A stretch of DNA of 62,337 nucleotides from the IMG/VR virus record IMGVR_UViG_3300025128_000029, positions 1 to 62,337 of that record. One strand, given 5' to 3'. Shown here piece by piece: positions 23,467 through 30,186 of this stretch. Each line of letters opens with the position of its first letter. Positions within the stretch are counted from its first letter, which is position 1. The DNA comes from a virus. Made by a program: the position numbers and the translations under genes. The notes beneath the pieces are model-generated. The model made no database searches. It had not been told where the DNA came from and saw only the letters and a list, made by a program, of their open reading frames with translations.

Positions 23467-23658
23467 CTATATTTCTATGGTTGCGTAGTCAATGAGTTCT
23501 ACTTTAATTTTTTCTGGGTGATGAACTTTGTTTAATCGTTCAACTTCTGCCATTTGTGATACTCTATCATTTGTGACATTATATTCTACTTCGCCATCTG
23601 GGTAAGTAGTTTTCCATAAATATTTTTTGCCTGTCGGCGACATAACATCAAGAGCCAT
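23467..23658 (-). CDS. small unknown protein
   Basis: The start is placed at MALDVMSPTGK, whose ATG lies inside the end of the preceding gene (overlap of 11 bases); a much longer upstream extension reads through that gene and is not credible. The 63-residue protein has strand-rich sequence (KYLWKTTYPDGEVEYNV) and a charged end. Unknown function. Confidence 0.6.
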   Translation of the reverse strand: MALDVMSPTGKKYLWKTTYPDGEVEYNVTNDRVSQMAEVERLNKVHHPEKIKVELIDYATIEI

Positions 23659-23854
23659 TCGGTTTCTCCCTGAAAGTATTAGCGAATTGTTTAGCATTAT
23701 GATAAGTACCTGTAAAATAATCAACAACCTCATACATCGGCGAACCCCAACACTCATCATAGTCGGGGTAAAGGGTAATATCGCCCTTTTTATTACCAGT
23801 CGCAAAATTATCTTTAGCCCATCTTAGGACAACCCACTCTTTAACATCTTGCAT
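23648..23854 (-). CDS. small unknown protein
   Basis: A 68-residue protein with Trp, Tyr and Asp (EWVVLRWAKDNFATG; YPDYDECWGSPMYEV). A strong GAGGAG stands before the ATG and a good promoter lies 40 bases upstream. No family recognised. Confidence 0.6.
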   Translation of the reverse strand: MQDVKEWVVLRWAKDNFATGNKKGDITLYPDYDECWGSPMYEVVDYFTGTYHNAKQFANTFREKPNGS

Positions 23855-23891
23855 TAACTTCTCCTCTTAAGTTATTGTTTACGTTAAATAA

Positions 23892-23920
23892 ATAATAGCA
23901 ACGGATAACCCGATAAGCAA
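23892..23920 (-). promoter_or_regulatory. sigma70-type promoter candidate
   Basis: Minus strand: TTGCTT, a 17-base spacer ending TTGC, then TATTAT. Spacing is ideal, and the start of the 68-residue gene lies about 38 bases downstream. It directly follows the cupin stop. Confidence 0.5.
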
Positions 23921-23927
23921 TTCTTGT

Positions 23928-24254
23928 TTAATCATTTAGCCTCACAATATCATCTTCCCCAAAATATGTACCGAGTTGTGTTTCAATAATGGTTAGAGGT
24001 CCATCAGTCTCGTTTGCTATATAATGAATACTTGTTTGTGGGATATCTATACTTTCCCCTTTTACGAGAGAGTAGAATACACCATCAAGGTAAACAGTTG
24101 CTTCCCCTTTTGTAATGAGCCAATGTTCACTCCTGTGCATATGATATTGTTTAGAGATTTGTTTATATGGATTAATCGTCAGTTTTTTTACTTTACAATC
24201 GTGATCGAGTTGTAGAACTTCAAACTTGCCCCATATTCTATTGACTATGTCCAT
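23928..24254 (-). CDS. cupin, mannose-6-phosphate isomerase-like
   Basis: Start at MDIVNRIWGKFEV, with AGGAG before it; longer readings run through the structured leader. The 108-residue protein has the cupin core of type II phosphomannose isomerases: HDCKVKKLTINPYKQ, HMHRSEHWLITKGEA, GESIDIPQTSIHYIANE, IIETQLGTYFGEDDIVR. The two His and Glu of HMHRSEH would bind the metal. The nucleotidyltransferase half found in bacterial ManC is missing. It may act on a sugar for DNA or cell-surface glycosylation, by inference only. Confidence 0.78.
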   Translation of the reverse strand: MDIVNRIWGKFEVLQLDHDCKVKKLTINPYKQISKQYHMHRSEHWLITKGEATVYLDGVFYSLVKGESIDIPQTSIHYIANETDGPLTIIETQLGTYFGEDDIVRLND

Positions 24255-24262
24255 CGTTTTCT

Positions 24263-24430
24263 CCTGAAAAAAAAATTTTGTGCTTACATAATCAATCAAA
24301 GTTTCCCAATAAACTTCTGCGTCGCCACGCAAATTAAGACTGATTATGTAAGCTAGAGCAGGAAGGAGGTACAGAAAGGAGATGCCCCCCTTCAATCAAG
24401 AGACAATAACTAAACTCTTGATCATAACCA
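24263..24430 (-). promoter_or_regulatory. structured leader RNA before cupin gene
   Basis: Minus strand, 5' to 3': an 8-bp hairpin (24395-24422), then pyrimidine runs ATCTCCTT and ACCTCCTTCC that mirror the 16S anti-Shine-Dalgarno. A 13-bp stem follows (24282-24294 with 24341-24353) that encloses two smaller hairpins (TGCGT/ACGCA and AAGTTT/AAACTT), and then a run of nine T just before the ribosome site. This could be a cis-regulatory RNA with a terminator-like end. The pairing is visible; the role is inferred. Confidence 0.5.
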
Positions 24431-24435
24431 CTACT

Positions 24436-24795
24436 CTATTCTGTCTTTATAAATACTCCATCTAAATTATAACCTTTTCTATCTTGGATCTCAACTAATG
24501 CCTTGCGTAAACAATCTTTTACACTAATCTCATTCCTAATCATGATATTTATCATTACAACCAACATATCACCAAGTGAATCGGTTAGGTCATTATAAAT
24601 ATCGGAACAAATATCATCAGATAATTCACCTAATTCCTGCATCAACTTTAAACATTGGTCTTTGTCGGAACTACCCTCTATTAATCCTCTATTTTCATGC
24701 CACTTTTTTACTTCGTCAATGAGTTCGTCGTACTCCATTGAATCGAACTTAGAGCTAGTCCATCTTCTGGCATTTGGCTTACTAAAATCACTCAT
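24436..24795 (-). CDS. mazG: MazG-like nucleotide pyrophosphohydrolase
   Basis: A 119-residue protein with the MazG-fold pattern: an early helix (WHENRGLI), then KLMQELGELSDDI (E-x-x-E metal ligands) and DSLGDMLVVMINIM (second ligand set). It is the single-domain length. It hydrolyses NTPs or dNTPs to monophosphates and may adjust the pool or ppGpp during infection. It might also remove the normal nucleotide if the phage DNA is modified. Confidence 0.8.
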   Translation of the reverse strand: MSDFSKPNARRWTSSKFDSMEYDELIDEVKKWHENRGLIEGSSDKDQCLKLMQELGELSDDICSDIYNDLTDSLGDMLVVMINIMIRNEISVKDCLRKALVEIQDRKGYNLDGVFIKTE

Positions 24796-25029
24796 TTACC
24801 ACCTCACTATGTAAGATCTGTTTGTTTTGATATTCAATACAGTAGCATAATCTTTATGGATCATCATATCTACTAACTCATAACCATAGGCTATAAGAAT
24901 CTTTTTTAAGTTATCTAATGTATTATCAAGTTCGTTCTTTCCATTTATCTGTTCCATAGTCAACTTAAAGTTATCGCTATGAAAGTCAGCAAGTACATTG
25001 GATAATTTTATATACTCTGGTATATTCAT
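24796..25029 (-). CDS. small unknown protein
   Basis: Start at MNIPEYIKL, six bases after GGGAG. A 77-residue mostly helical protein (NKELDNTLDNLKKILIAYGY-like) ending in strands. It ends one base before the mazG start, so the two are likely co-translated. Function unknown. Confidence 0.6.
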   Translation of the reverse strand: MNIPEYIKLSNVLADFHSDNFKLTMEQINGKNELDNTLDNLKKILIAYGYELVDMMIHKDYATVLNIKTNRSYIVRW

Positions 25030-25056
25030 TTGGTTCTCCCTTAAAGTTAAGTCCAA

Positions 25057-25186
25057 AGGTAAGGAATCTTAGAAGGCAACTCCCGTCGAAGTTGAAGTGC
25101 TCGTATATTACAGTAGCTTCACTGTCTAGTCCCAGCTACTTCCCTCACCTCTGGTAGTTCACGCGAACTATGCTATTATAATTACA
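25057..25186. other. structured non-coding gap
   Basis: About 130 bases with stable short hairpins: TAGTTC-ACGC-GAACTA (25155-25170), AACT-CCCGTCGA-AGTT and AGTAGCT/AGCTACT. GC content is higher than around it. No tRNA cloverleaf could be fitted. It may be a small RNA or a leader; nothing firmer. Confidence 0.35.
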
Positions 25187-25363
25187 TTAATTAGCCCGAT
25201 TTAAAACTCTAATGTGTTCTTTTAACCTCGTCAAATCAGAGTTAACAGTTTGCCAAAATTTAATAGCCCAACTATTATCATCAGGTAATAACTCTAGCAA
25301 TACTTCTACATTATTAATTTTTTGCAATATATCTTCTTCTGTAAGATGATCTCTATTGTACAT
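25187..25363 (-). CDS. small helical unknown protein
   Basis: Start at MYNRDHLTEEDI, overlapping the end of the AT-hook-like gene; an earlier ATG would overlap it by far more. The 58-residue helical protein has LLPDDNSWAIKFWQTVNSD. Unknown function. Confidence 0.58.
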   Translation of the reverse strand: MYNRDHLTEEDILQKINNVEVLLELLPDDNSWAIKFWQTVNSDLTRLKEHIRVLNRAN

Positions 25364-25724
25364 TTTTAGGTTTCTCCTTTTTAGGTCTTCCAGGTTTGCC
25401 ATATTTAGGCTTCTGGTCTTGTTTACGTCCATACTTTTTTATCTTTTCGTTTTGAACAACTCTACTTCTATTTGTTAAATTAAATAAATTAGAGTCATGT
25501 TTACTTGTTTGAGAGGGAGGTAAATAACCTGTCGGCATAAATTGTTCGTTTTCGTTTTCTTCTGCCATAATTTCCTCAGCATAACAAAGATGAAAAGGCA
25601 TACTTTTATTTGTCATACATTTTACATATTCAATAGTTTCTATCATTTCATCACTTATAATATCTAGGTACAACCTACCTTGTGAAGTGATAGTAAAATT
25701 AGTAAATGGATAAAACGGTTTCAT
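25353..25724 (-). CDS. unknown protein with AT-hook-like tail
   Basis: A 123-residue protein: aromatic N-terminus, a Cys pair (YVKCMTN; FHLCYAEE), a Glu-rich middle, then a basic end with KKYGRKQDQKPKYGKPGRPK. The GRPKK core is AT-hook-like. It starts in an ATGA overlap with a 20-residue membrane peptide. Possibly DNA-binding; function unknown. Confidence 0.6.
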   Translation of the reverse strand: MKPFYPFTNFTITSQGRLYLDIISDEMIETIEYVKCMTNKSMPFHLCYAEEIMAEENENEQFMPTGYLPPSQTSKHDSNLFNLTNRSRVVQNEKIKKYGRKQDQKPKYGKPGRPKKEKPKNVQ

Positions 25725-25783
25725 TTACGTTCCCCAAACAAAAAGATTAACAATACCATCAATGCTAATATTATATAAAGCAT
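25721..25783 (-). CDS. 20-aa membrane peptide
   Basis: MLYIILALMVLLIFLFGERK: one membrane span with a basic end. The stop overlaps the next ATG (ATGA), and its start lies two bases beyond the stop of the gene before it. This is the same coupling as the proven genes, so it is probably made. Topology suggests an inner-membrane peptide. Confidence 0.5.
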   Translation of the reverse strand: MLYIILALMVLLIFLFGERK

Positions 25784-25784
25784 A

Positions 25785-25976
25785 TCAAGTTGGAAACCTT
25801 AAAACATTGTCAGAGACTGCGATTGCATGGTCTCGTGTATATGTATCAATAAAGGTTTCAATATCATTTTCGTTCATGCCCCATGCTTTAAGTTGGGAGA
25901 TAGCTGTCTTAGCTGATATACACCCCTCAATAAATAAAGCTTGCACTTCTTCTATACTACTAGGAGTCATATTCAT
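25785..25976 (-). CDS. small unknown protein
   Basis: A 63-residue helical protein (SSIEEVQALFIEGCISAKTA; GMNENDIETFIDTYTR) with a GGAGAG ribosome site. It overlaps the end of the 23-residue frame upstream. A short helical domain of UBA-like look is possible; not a firm call. Confidence 0.58.
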   Translation of the reverse strand: MNMTPSSIEEVQALFIEGCISAKTAISQLKAWGMNENDIETFIDTYTRDHAIAVSDNVLRFPT

Positions 25977-26031
25977 TATTTTCTCTCCACCAATTCCACC
26001 ATGCTTGTTCTTCTAATGTATCAAATATCAT
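25960..26031 (-). CDS. 23-aa Trp-rich peptide
   Basis: MIFDTLEEQAWWNWWRENNE then YDS: four Trp in a short span. An AAGGAA ribosome site stands before the ATG, and the stop overlaps the following gene by 17 bases. It could be a short leader gene; evidence is only spacing and ribosome site. Confidence 0.4.
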   Translation of the reverse strand: MIFDTLEEQAWWNWWRENNEYDS

Positions 26032-26267
26032 AACAATTCCTTTCTATGTTTATTGCTATATTTAAATTTAGCCCACCATAAAGGGAGGAGCAAGTCCTTT
26101 TGTATCTCCAACTAATTACGTCATCTTTCTTCATCGAACCGTACAATAGTCAAAAAATAGTGGGTTAGTTACCTACCACCCACTATTAAACTGATTGTCA
26201 GAAGGGGCTTAAAACCCTCCTTTTTTACGTCAATATTGTAAAATTTACCAATATATGAGCAAAAAGG
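26032..26267. other. non-coding gap with terminator and new unit start
   Basis: About 235 bases. It holds the terminator at 26150-26187 and, nearer the next gene, an AT-rich stretch with TATAGCAATAAAC and a CATAGAAAGG ribosome box. A piece with gtcatctttcttcatcg resembles the gap at 21175-21300. No gene seen. Confidence 0.4.
26150..26187 (-). terminator. terminator after 26268-26504 gene
   Basis: Minus strand: AATAGTGGG, 14-nt loop, CCCACTATT, followed by TTTTGAC. A 9-bp stem with a U-tract of six including stem T residues. Confidence 0.7.
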
Positions 26268-26504
26268 TCAATTGCTAGGGCTACTAGGTAATCCATCTTT
26301 TGCCTCCCTTTCTTGTATATCAATTACTTCGTCAATCATATCGGTCAACACCTCATGAAAAGCCTCGTTTAATGTAGGGTTTGCATCTGGGTGATGTACT
26401 ATATTATGAGCATACATTTCAGTCACTCTTGAAACGAACTCATCAAAAGGAGGTAGCTCGTATGTGTCTACCTCAATAGTAACCTTTTCAGTCATTTTTG
26501 GCAT
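26268..26504 (-). CDS. small acidic unknown protein
   Basis: A 78-residue protein rich in Glu, Asp and His (YAHNIVHHPDANPTLNEAFH), followed by an acidic helix. The start overlaps the end of the 59-residue gene by 17 bases, with AAGGAGGAG as ribosome site. A terminator follows the stop. Function unknown. Confidence 0.6.
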   Translation of the reverse strand: MPKMTEKVTIEVDTYELPPFDEFVSRVTEMYAHNIVHHPDANPTLNEAFHEVLTDMIDEVIDIQEREAKDGLPSSPSN

Positions 26505-26667
26505 TTTTCTCCTCCTTCATGCTAATACGCACAGACAGGTCTGTTTCATTTTGACGTATATACAATAACATTTCACCGACCCATTGTTGAGTTGCCTTTA
26601 TAGTTTTGAACTCAACACTATCACGAAGAGAACCATCAGGATAATGATGTTCTACTAAATAAACCAT
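26488..26667 (-). CDS. 59-aa unknown protein
   Basis: Begins MVYLVEHHYPDGSLRDSVEF, continuing with TIKATQQWVGEMLLYIRQNE. This could be a small alpha/beta domain. It starts two bases after the stop of 26670-26861, and its tail contains the ribosome site of the next gene. Unknown function. Confidence 0.58.
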   Translation of the reverse strand: MVYLVEHHYPDGSLRDSVEFKTIKATQQWVGEMLLYIRQNETDLSVRISMKEEKNAKND

Positions 26668-26669
26668 TA

Positions 26670-26861
26670 TTATCTCTCCCTCAAGTATTCATGGATTAAG
26701 TGGTTAACGACCTGTTGTAAACTGATACTGACACCAGTATTACTGTACAGTATGTCTTGGATACTTTTAAGATCTTTGATGGTTTCTTCTTGATTAATCA
26801 TAACGAAATTACGATCGGCTTGTTTTTGATTATAATTAAGTTTGCTTTTAGTTTTGACCAT
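26670..26861 (-). CDS. possible ribbon-helix-helix DNA-binding protein
   Basis: A 63-residue basic protein: a Lys/Asn start, then ADRNFVMINQEETIKDLKSI (possible strand-helix), a GVSISLQQVVNHLIHEYL end (helix). This order resembles ribbon-helix-helix regulators in which a strand pair binds DNA. It may be a small transcription factor of the early unit. Low-similarity call. Confidence 0.5.
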   Translation of the reverse strand: MVKTKSKLNYNQKQADRNFVMINQEETIKDLKSIQDILYSNTGVSISLQQVVNHLIHEYLRER

Positions 26862-26933
26862 AAGGTCCTCCTTTGTTAATGGTTACTTTATTAATAATAA
26901 AAAACATTATAAGGATAGACTATTTAAAAGTTA

Positions 26934-27173
26934 TCAGTCCTTTAAAGCCTCTCCATTTTCCTTAATAAAAGTTCTGAGCTTTTTGTCGCAATCAGGTTCG
27001 CCCCCTAACTCATCAACAATAAATTGTGTGAGGGCATCACCACTTATTTCGCTTTTCTCAAAAAGCATTAACATAAAGTAAACTAGATCTCTACCCTCTA
27101 AGGTATCAATCATATGACACACTTTTTGCTTATCGGTTAAAGGTGTATCTAAAGCATCTATTAAATCATCCAT
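26934..27173 (-). CDS. small acidic helical protein
   Basis: A 79-residue protein with helices (DKQKVCHMIDTLEGRDLVYF) and an acidic charge. The start overlaps the previous stop (TAATG). Function unknown; the size and charge recall phage-made inhibitors but nothing specific. Confidence 0.58.
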   Translation of the reverse strand: MDDLIDALDTPLTDKQKVCHMIDTLEGRDLVYFMLMLFEKSEISGDALTQFIVDELGGEPDCDKKLRTFIKENGEALKD

Positions 27174-27418
27174 TACTGTTCTCCTTTGGCTAATGGCATA
27201 TTGATAGGATCAACTCTACCCTGTGGTTGACAAACTGCGTATATCAATACTCGGGCAGTTGGTCGGTTAGCTTTTACATTGAACTCATAATCACGAGCTT
27301 CTTGCAATGATTCAAAAGCAACTTTCTCATATTTGCCACGACCAAGAAACTCAGTAACCATGTAACCTGTGACATGTTTGAACATTTCCTCTTCATAGCC
27401 TTGCCAAGTATCCATCAT
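27173..27418 (-). CDS. small unknown protein
   Basis: An 81-residue alpha/beta protein (WQGYEEEMFKHVTGYMVTEF; ARDYEFNVKANRPTARVLIY). Either of two adjacent ATG codons may start it; the second is better spaced from AAGGAG. Its upstream leader has the TTGTTACTATTAATTAATAAC promoter-like run. Unknown function. Confidence 0.6.
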   Translation of the reverse strand: MMDTWQGYEEEMFKHVTGYMVTEFLGRGKYEKVAFESLQEARDYEFNVKANRPTARVLIYAVCQPQGRVDPINMPLAKGEQ

Positions 27419-27474
27419 ACACTCCTTTGTAGTTATTAATTAATAGTAACAATGGATATTTAGAAAGACAAATC

Positions 27475-27738
27475 TTATTGTTTCGGTGCCTCTAACCTAT
27501 CACGGACTTTTAAACCAAAGTCAAACCCTCTTTTATAATAAGCTGATGAAGTACTATTCTCATTCATTTCTCCATTAAAGAGGGCATCAATAATGCCCTC
27601 TTCATATATGGTTAGATAGGTTGATCTTCTTTTAGCTAATACGTCCATAGCTTCTCTCTCCCTTTGAGTTCGTCTTATTCGTAGACGAGTTTTGCGTTTT
27701 AACCATGTGAGGTTGACGGTCAATGTGTATGTTCCCAT
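27475..27738 (-). CDS. small basic unknown protein
   Basis: An 87-residue protein with an Arg-rich first half (LKRKTRLRIRRTQREREAMD) and a helical second half. It overlaps the gene upstream by 19 bases. The Arg run suggests nucleic-acid contact. Unknown function. Confidence 0.58.
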   Translation of the reverse strand: MGTYTLTVNLTWLKRKTRLRIRRTQREREAMDVLAKRRSTYLTIYEEGIIDALFNGEMNENSTSSAYYKRGFDFGLKVRDRLEAPKQ

Positions 27739-28088
27739 ACTGCTTGGGATAATACTCTCAAGGCTGAACCTCTACCCATTTTTTGACCTGCTTCTCTCTG
27801 AGCATCTCGTAAACCAAAAAGATTTGTTAAAGCATTAGCTATCGTACTAGACATAACTCCTTGTAATGAATGAATAATTTCACCATTATCACCATAGATA
27901 GTGCTTTTTGGTGAACTCGTATCAGACTTATAAGTATGAGCATATTTTAGCACAAACTCTTCTGGTAAACCAAGATCGGTAAAAGCACTCGGCTTGAATA
28001 TAGTATGAGCATCACTCATAACTTCCCAGTACTTATCTTTTTCTACATTTTTTATAGCATCGTAGAACTGCTGTGTTTCACTCTTCAT
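27720..28088 (-). CDS. unknown protein
   Basis: Start placed at MKSETQQFYDAIKNV, which overlaps the end of the upstream gene by 11 bases. A 122-residue mixed protein with Gly-rich middle (STIYGDNGEIIHSLQGVMSS) and a basic end. No family recognised. Confidence 0.58.
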   Translation of the reverse strand: MKSETQQFYDAIKNVEKDKYWEVMSDAHTIFKPSAFTDLGLPEEFVLKYAHTYKSDTSSPKSTIYGDNGEIIHSLQGVMSSTIANALTNLFGLRDAQREAGQKMGRGSALRVLSQAVWEHTH

Positions 28089-28284
28089 AGTTTTCGTCCT
28101 CCTGTGGATCATTATAAAAAATTACGACATGTGCTATTCTATCACTGTTAGGACTGTCGCCGTTCCTTTTCGACATTATAGACTCAACTTTTGCATGGAG
28201 CTTTGAATCTGCAAATCCCCAATTTCTATGACCGAGTATTGCTTCGCAGCAATCATCAATGTCGTCAGTGAAATCTCTACTCAT
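28078..28284 (-). CDS. small acidic unknown protein
   Basis: A 68-residue protein with an N-terminal acidic helix (DFTDDIDDCCEAILGHRN) and an acidic end. It overlaps both neighbours by a few bases. Unknown function. Confidence 0.56.
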   Translation of the reverse strand: MSRDFTDDIDDCCEAILGHRNWGFADSKLHAKVESIMSKRNGDSPNSDRIAHVVIFYNDPQEDENYEE

Positions 28285-28567
28285 TTTGTATCCCCCTTTT
28301 TATAGTTTTAGCTTTTGGATGAAAATAATCAACATCGGAGCCTGTGCTTCCATAAGGCTCAACATATACTTTTTCCTCTTTCTCCCATTGTTTGATCATT
28401 TTTAGTAAGCCCTCAGCACACTCGTACCTACCCTCAAGCAAAGCAGATTCCCTTGTATCGTCATCCTCATACAAAGGGTTTTTTCTAACTTCGGATAGTT
28501 CGCCTCGTAACCATACTTTTATTTTATTGACTAGCTGATTAGCTAAGTCATCTGGGTTATTTCTCAT
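28277..28567 (-). CDS. unknown helical protein
   Basis: Start at MRNNPDDLANQLV, six bases after AAGGAGG, giving 96 residues. The first 65 residues are helical (NKIKVWLRGELSEVRKNPL; SALLEGRYECAEGLLKMI). The end is Lys-rich. Unknown function. Confidence 0.6.
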   Translation of the reverse strand: MRNNPDDLANQLVNKIKVWLRGELSEVRKNPLYEDDDTRESALLEGRYECAEGLLKMIKQWEKEEKVYVEPYGSTGSDVDYFHPKAKTIKRGIQNE

Positions 28568-28715
28568 TTGCAACCTCCTTGGACTTATTAAACATTTCCA
28601 TTAAATTTTCTTCTAAGTACTTAACCTTATCTTTGTCAGTCATATGTTGTTTTTTATTAGAATAATCAATAAGACTGTACTCAATATCAGCTAGTATTTG
28701 ATCAGTGCTATACAT
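28557..28715 (-). CDS. 52-aa unknown protein
   Basis: Begins MYSTDQILADIEYSLIDYSN, then DKVKYLEENLMEMFNKSKEV. The start overlaps the upstream stop (TAATG) with GGAGG before it. All-helical and acidic. Unknown function. Confidence 0.56.
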   Translation of the reverse strand: MYSTDQILADIEYSLIDYSNKKQHMTDKDKVKYLEENLMEMFNKSKEVANEK

Positions 28716-28987
28716 TAAGCTTCCTCCCTTTCAATAGGCATATAACCATTTTCAGGAATATCGGCTTCTATGTAAATGCCGTACTCTTCCTCTAAGGTTT
28801 CCTCAGATAAAAGAAAGATGCCGTTTTTGCTATGCTTACCTTCCTCAATATTCTCGGTCAGCCACCTACTAGCATCAAGTACAGTATCAAAAAGTTTTAC
28901 TTCTTGGTCTTCGTCACAAATAAATTCTTTGCCATTAAGGGAAATCCCATTAGGGTAGCGAAAGATTCTATACTTTACATCACTCAT
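28715..28987 (-). CDS. small acidic unknown protein
   Basis: A 90-residue protein of mostly strands (KYRIFRYPNGISLNGKEFIC) and an acidic end (ETLEEEYGIYIEADIPENGY). It has its own leader with the recurring CGTAGAAAGG box. Unknown function. Confidence 0.58.
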   Translation of the reverse strand: MSDVKYRIFRYPNGISLNGKEFICDEDQEVKLFDTVLDASRWLTENIEEGKHSKNGIFLLSEETLEEEYGIYIEADIPENGYMPIEREEA

Positions 28988-28994
28988 ATTACTT

Positions 28995-29036
28995 CCTTTC
29001 TACGAAGTTTGTTGGTAATTATTTAATAGTACAAAT
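28995..29036 (-). promoter_or_regulatory. leader with CGTAGAAAGG box, gene 28715-28987
   Basis: Minus strand: TTTGTACTATTAAATAATTACC, AACAAACTTCGTAGAAAGG, then the start. Exact 11-base copy of the ribosome box, with an AT-rich promoter-like stretch before it. Confidence 0.45.
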
Positions 29037-29037
29037 A

Positions 29038-29074
29038 GAAAAAGCGAAAGACAACTCAAATGTTGTCCTTCGCT
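29038..29074 (-). terminator. terminator after DUF2958 gene
   Basis: Minus strand: AGCGAA, one mismatch, GACAAC, 6-nt loop, GTTGTC, TTCGCT, followed by TTTTC. Twelve pairs with one mismatch and a T-rich end, nine bases after the stop at 29083. Confidence 0.72.
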
Positions 29075-29082
29075 CTAAGGTA

Positions 29083-29409
29083 TTAAGCGACTATGCGTTG
29101 ATTATCGCTGGCTATTTCTGCATACTCAAGAATAGTTTTATCAGCTTTAAAAAACTTATCCCTTTCAACAGGTAAACCAAATGGAGGGAAACGTAAGTTT
29201 TGCAACTCTGAATAACTTACCATACCTAACTCTGGAGTACCCATACCTAAGTCACATAAGCCAAACATATAATCATTGCCGTCCCACTCACTTATTAGCC
29301 AAGTGCAAGCACCACCACCGAAAAACTTAACGACAGGCTTTACGTTTTCTTCTTCGCTTTGAAAATTTTCTATCAGCTTTTGAGCTAATACATTAGTTAA
29401 TAGTTTCAT
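29083..29409 (-). CDS. DUF2958-like protein
   Basis: Start at MKLLTNVLAQKL (AAAGGGGAAA before the ATG). The 108-residue protein contains PVVKFFGGGACTWLISEWDG and YMFGLCDLGMGTPELGMVS, the signature I know for DUF2958. That family lies on plasmids and phages and has no established role. The gene has its own leader and terminator, so it is a single-gene unit. Confidence 0.75.
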   Translation of the reverse strand: MKLLTNVLAQKLIENFQSEEENVKPVVKFFGGGACTWLISEWDGNDYMFGLCDLGMGTPELGMVSYSELQNLRFPPFGLPVERDKFFKADKTILEYAEIASDNQRIVA

Positions 29410-29417
29410 ATTTTTCC

Positions 29418-29460
29418 CCTTTCTACGAGAATAAGTTAACATTAAATATAGTATTACAAA
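29418..29460 (-). promoter_or_regulatory. leader with CGTAGAAAGG box, DUF2958 gene
   Basis: Minus strand: TAATACTATATTTAATGTTAAC, then TTATTCTCGTAGAAAGG before the ATG. The box is exact; TACTAT could be the -10. Confidence 0.45.
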
Positions 29461-29482
29461 AGATTTATTGAAAAGCAAATCT

Positions 29483-29716
29483 TTAGTTTTCAGGTCGCCA
29501 TTGGCTTCCAGTGAGAGTTCCACAATCAAAACAAGCAATCTGATGACTTTCATCAGACAACATCAAAAACGATTGTGAGCCACATAATCCACAGACAACA
29601 ACCTCAACCTCGTTAGTTACTACTTGTAATCCTGGGAGGGGTTTTGGTTTAGTCGGGAATGGTATGATGTTAGATCCTCCATGAATGGGGGAATTTTTCT
29701 TTTTTTCCATGTACAT
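29483..29716 (-). CDS. zinc-ribbon protein
   Basis: A 77-residue protein with two CxxC pairs: VCGLCGSQ and ACFDCGTL, about 15-20 residues apart, giving a zinc ribbon in the C-terminal half. The N-terminal half is Pro/Lys-rich. It overlaps the gene upstream by almost 100 bases in another frame. It may bind nucleic acid or a host protein. Confidence 0.62.
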   Translation of the reverse strand: MYMEKKKNSPIHGGSNIIPFPTKPKPLPGLQVVTNEVEVVVCGLCGSQSFLMLSDESHQIACFDCGTLTGSQWRPEN

Positions 29717-30144
29717 ATATCCCTTGCTAATTGTTTATCATAATAATAATAATCTTGATACGCAAGCACTGGATCTGAAGTTTTATATTCTTCAGGCATC
29801 GCTTGAGCAAATTTAGTAAACCCCCTTGCTGTCAGTCCTGTGGGTGGGGATTTAATTAGGCAAAGCACTTGCTCACAAGCATGAATACGTTCATATCTGT
29901 AAGTATATTCTTTACATAAAGCGATGCCTAACTTCCATAACCACCGATAATTTTCTAATGTCTGTCCAGCCCACAAAGTACAAGGGTGTTTTTGATGAAC
30001 AATTTTGTATGGTCCTTCTTCATTATACCTATAGAATACTGTACTGAGCATTTGTGTTGTTTCTAAAGGCATTTTGACAATATGCTTATCACAGTGGTAT
30101 TCAGCACATTTCTTATGGTTGTAGTCCAGTACGAAAATGTTCAT
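29620..30144 (-). CDS. conserved-looking phage protein, unknown function
   Basis: A 174-residue protein beginning MNIFVLDYNHKKCAEYHCDK, then IVKMPLETTQML, HPCTLWAGQTLENYRWLW, CKEYTYRYERIHA, and PPTGLTARGFTKF. I recall this His/Trp/Tyr-rich pattern in T4-like and marine phages. The His/Cys/Glu content would suit a metal- or DNA-binding enzyme, but no function is known to me. Confidence 0.66.
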   Translation of the reverse strand: MNIFVLDYNHKKCAEYHCDKHIVKMPLETTQMLSTVFYRYNEEGPYKIVHQKHPCTLWAGQTLENYRWLWKLGIALCKEYTYRYERIHACEQVLCLIKSPPTGLTARGFTKFAQAMPEEYKTSDPVLAYQDYYYYDKQLARDICTWKKRKIPPFMEDLTSYHSRLNQNPSQDYK

Positions 30145-30186
30145 AACATAACCTACCCTATAAAAATAAGAAAGACCGTTCCTTTG

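Noticed and set aside
23659-23805. Long upstream extension of the 23467-23658 gene.
   Set aside because: It would overlap the 68-residue gene for its whole length and has a Leu/Ile/Arg-rich composition of a shadow frame; the ATG at 23658 has a normal overlap.
24283-24352. Hammerhead-type ribozyme in the three-way junction.
   Set aside because: The CUGAUGA and GAAA core elements are not at the junction on either strand.
24282-24353. 72-base segment with a 7-bp or longer end stem, like a tRNA acceptor.
   Set aside because: No T-arm with TTCGA-type loop, no D-arm and no anticodon loop could be fitted; the end stem runs on to 13 bp. Not a tRNA.
24382-24465. Plus-strand 27-residue hydrophobic frame (MPPFNQETITKL...) after a GGAAGGAGG run, toxin-like in look.
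   Set aside because: It is antisense to the mazG end, and the ATG is too close to one SD and too far from the other. The purine run is better explained as the complement of the pyrimidine-rich leader RNA. Kept only as a possibility.
19772-26155. T-run followed by GAC after three terminators, which could be a -35 TTGAC box.
   Set aside because: No -10 box at 16-18 bases from any of them; most likely chance from T-runs.
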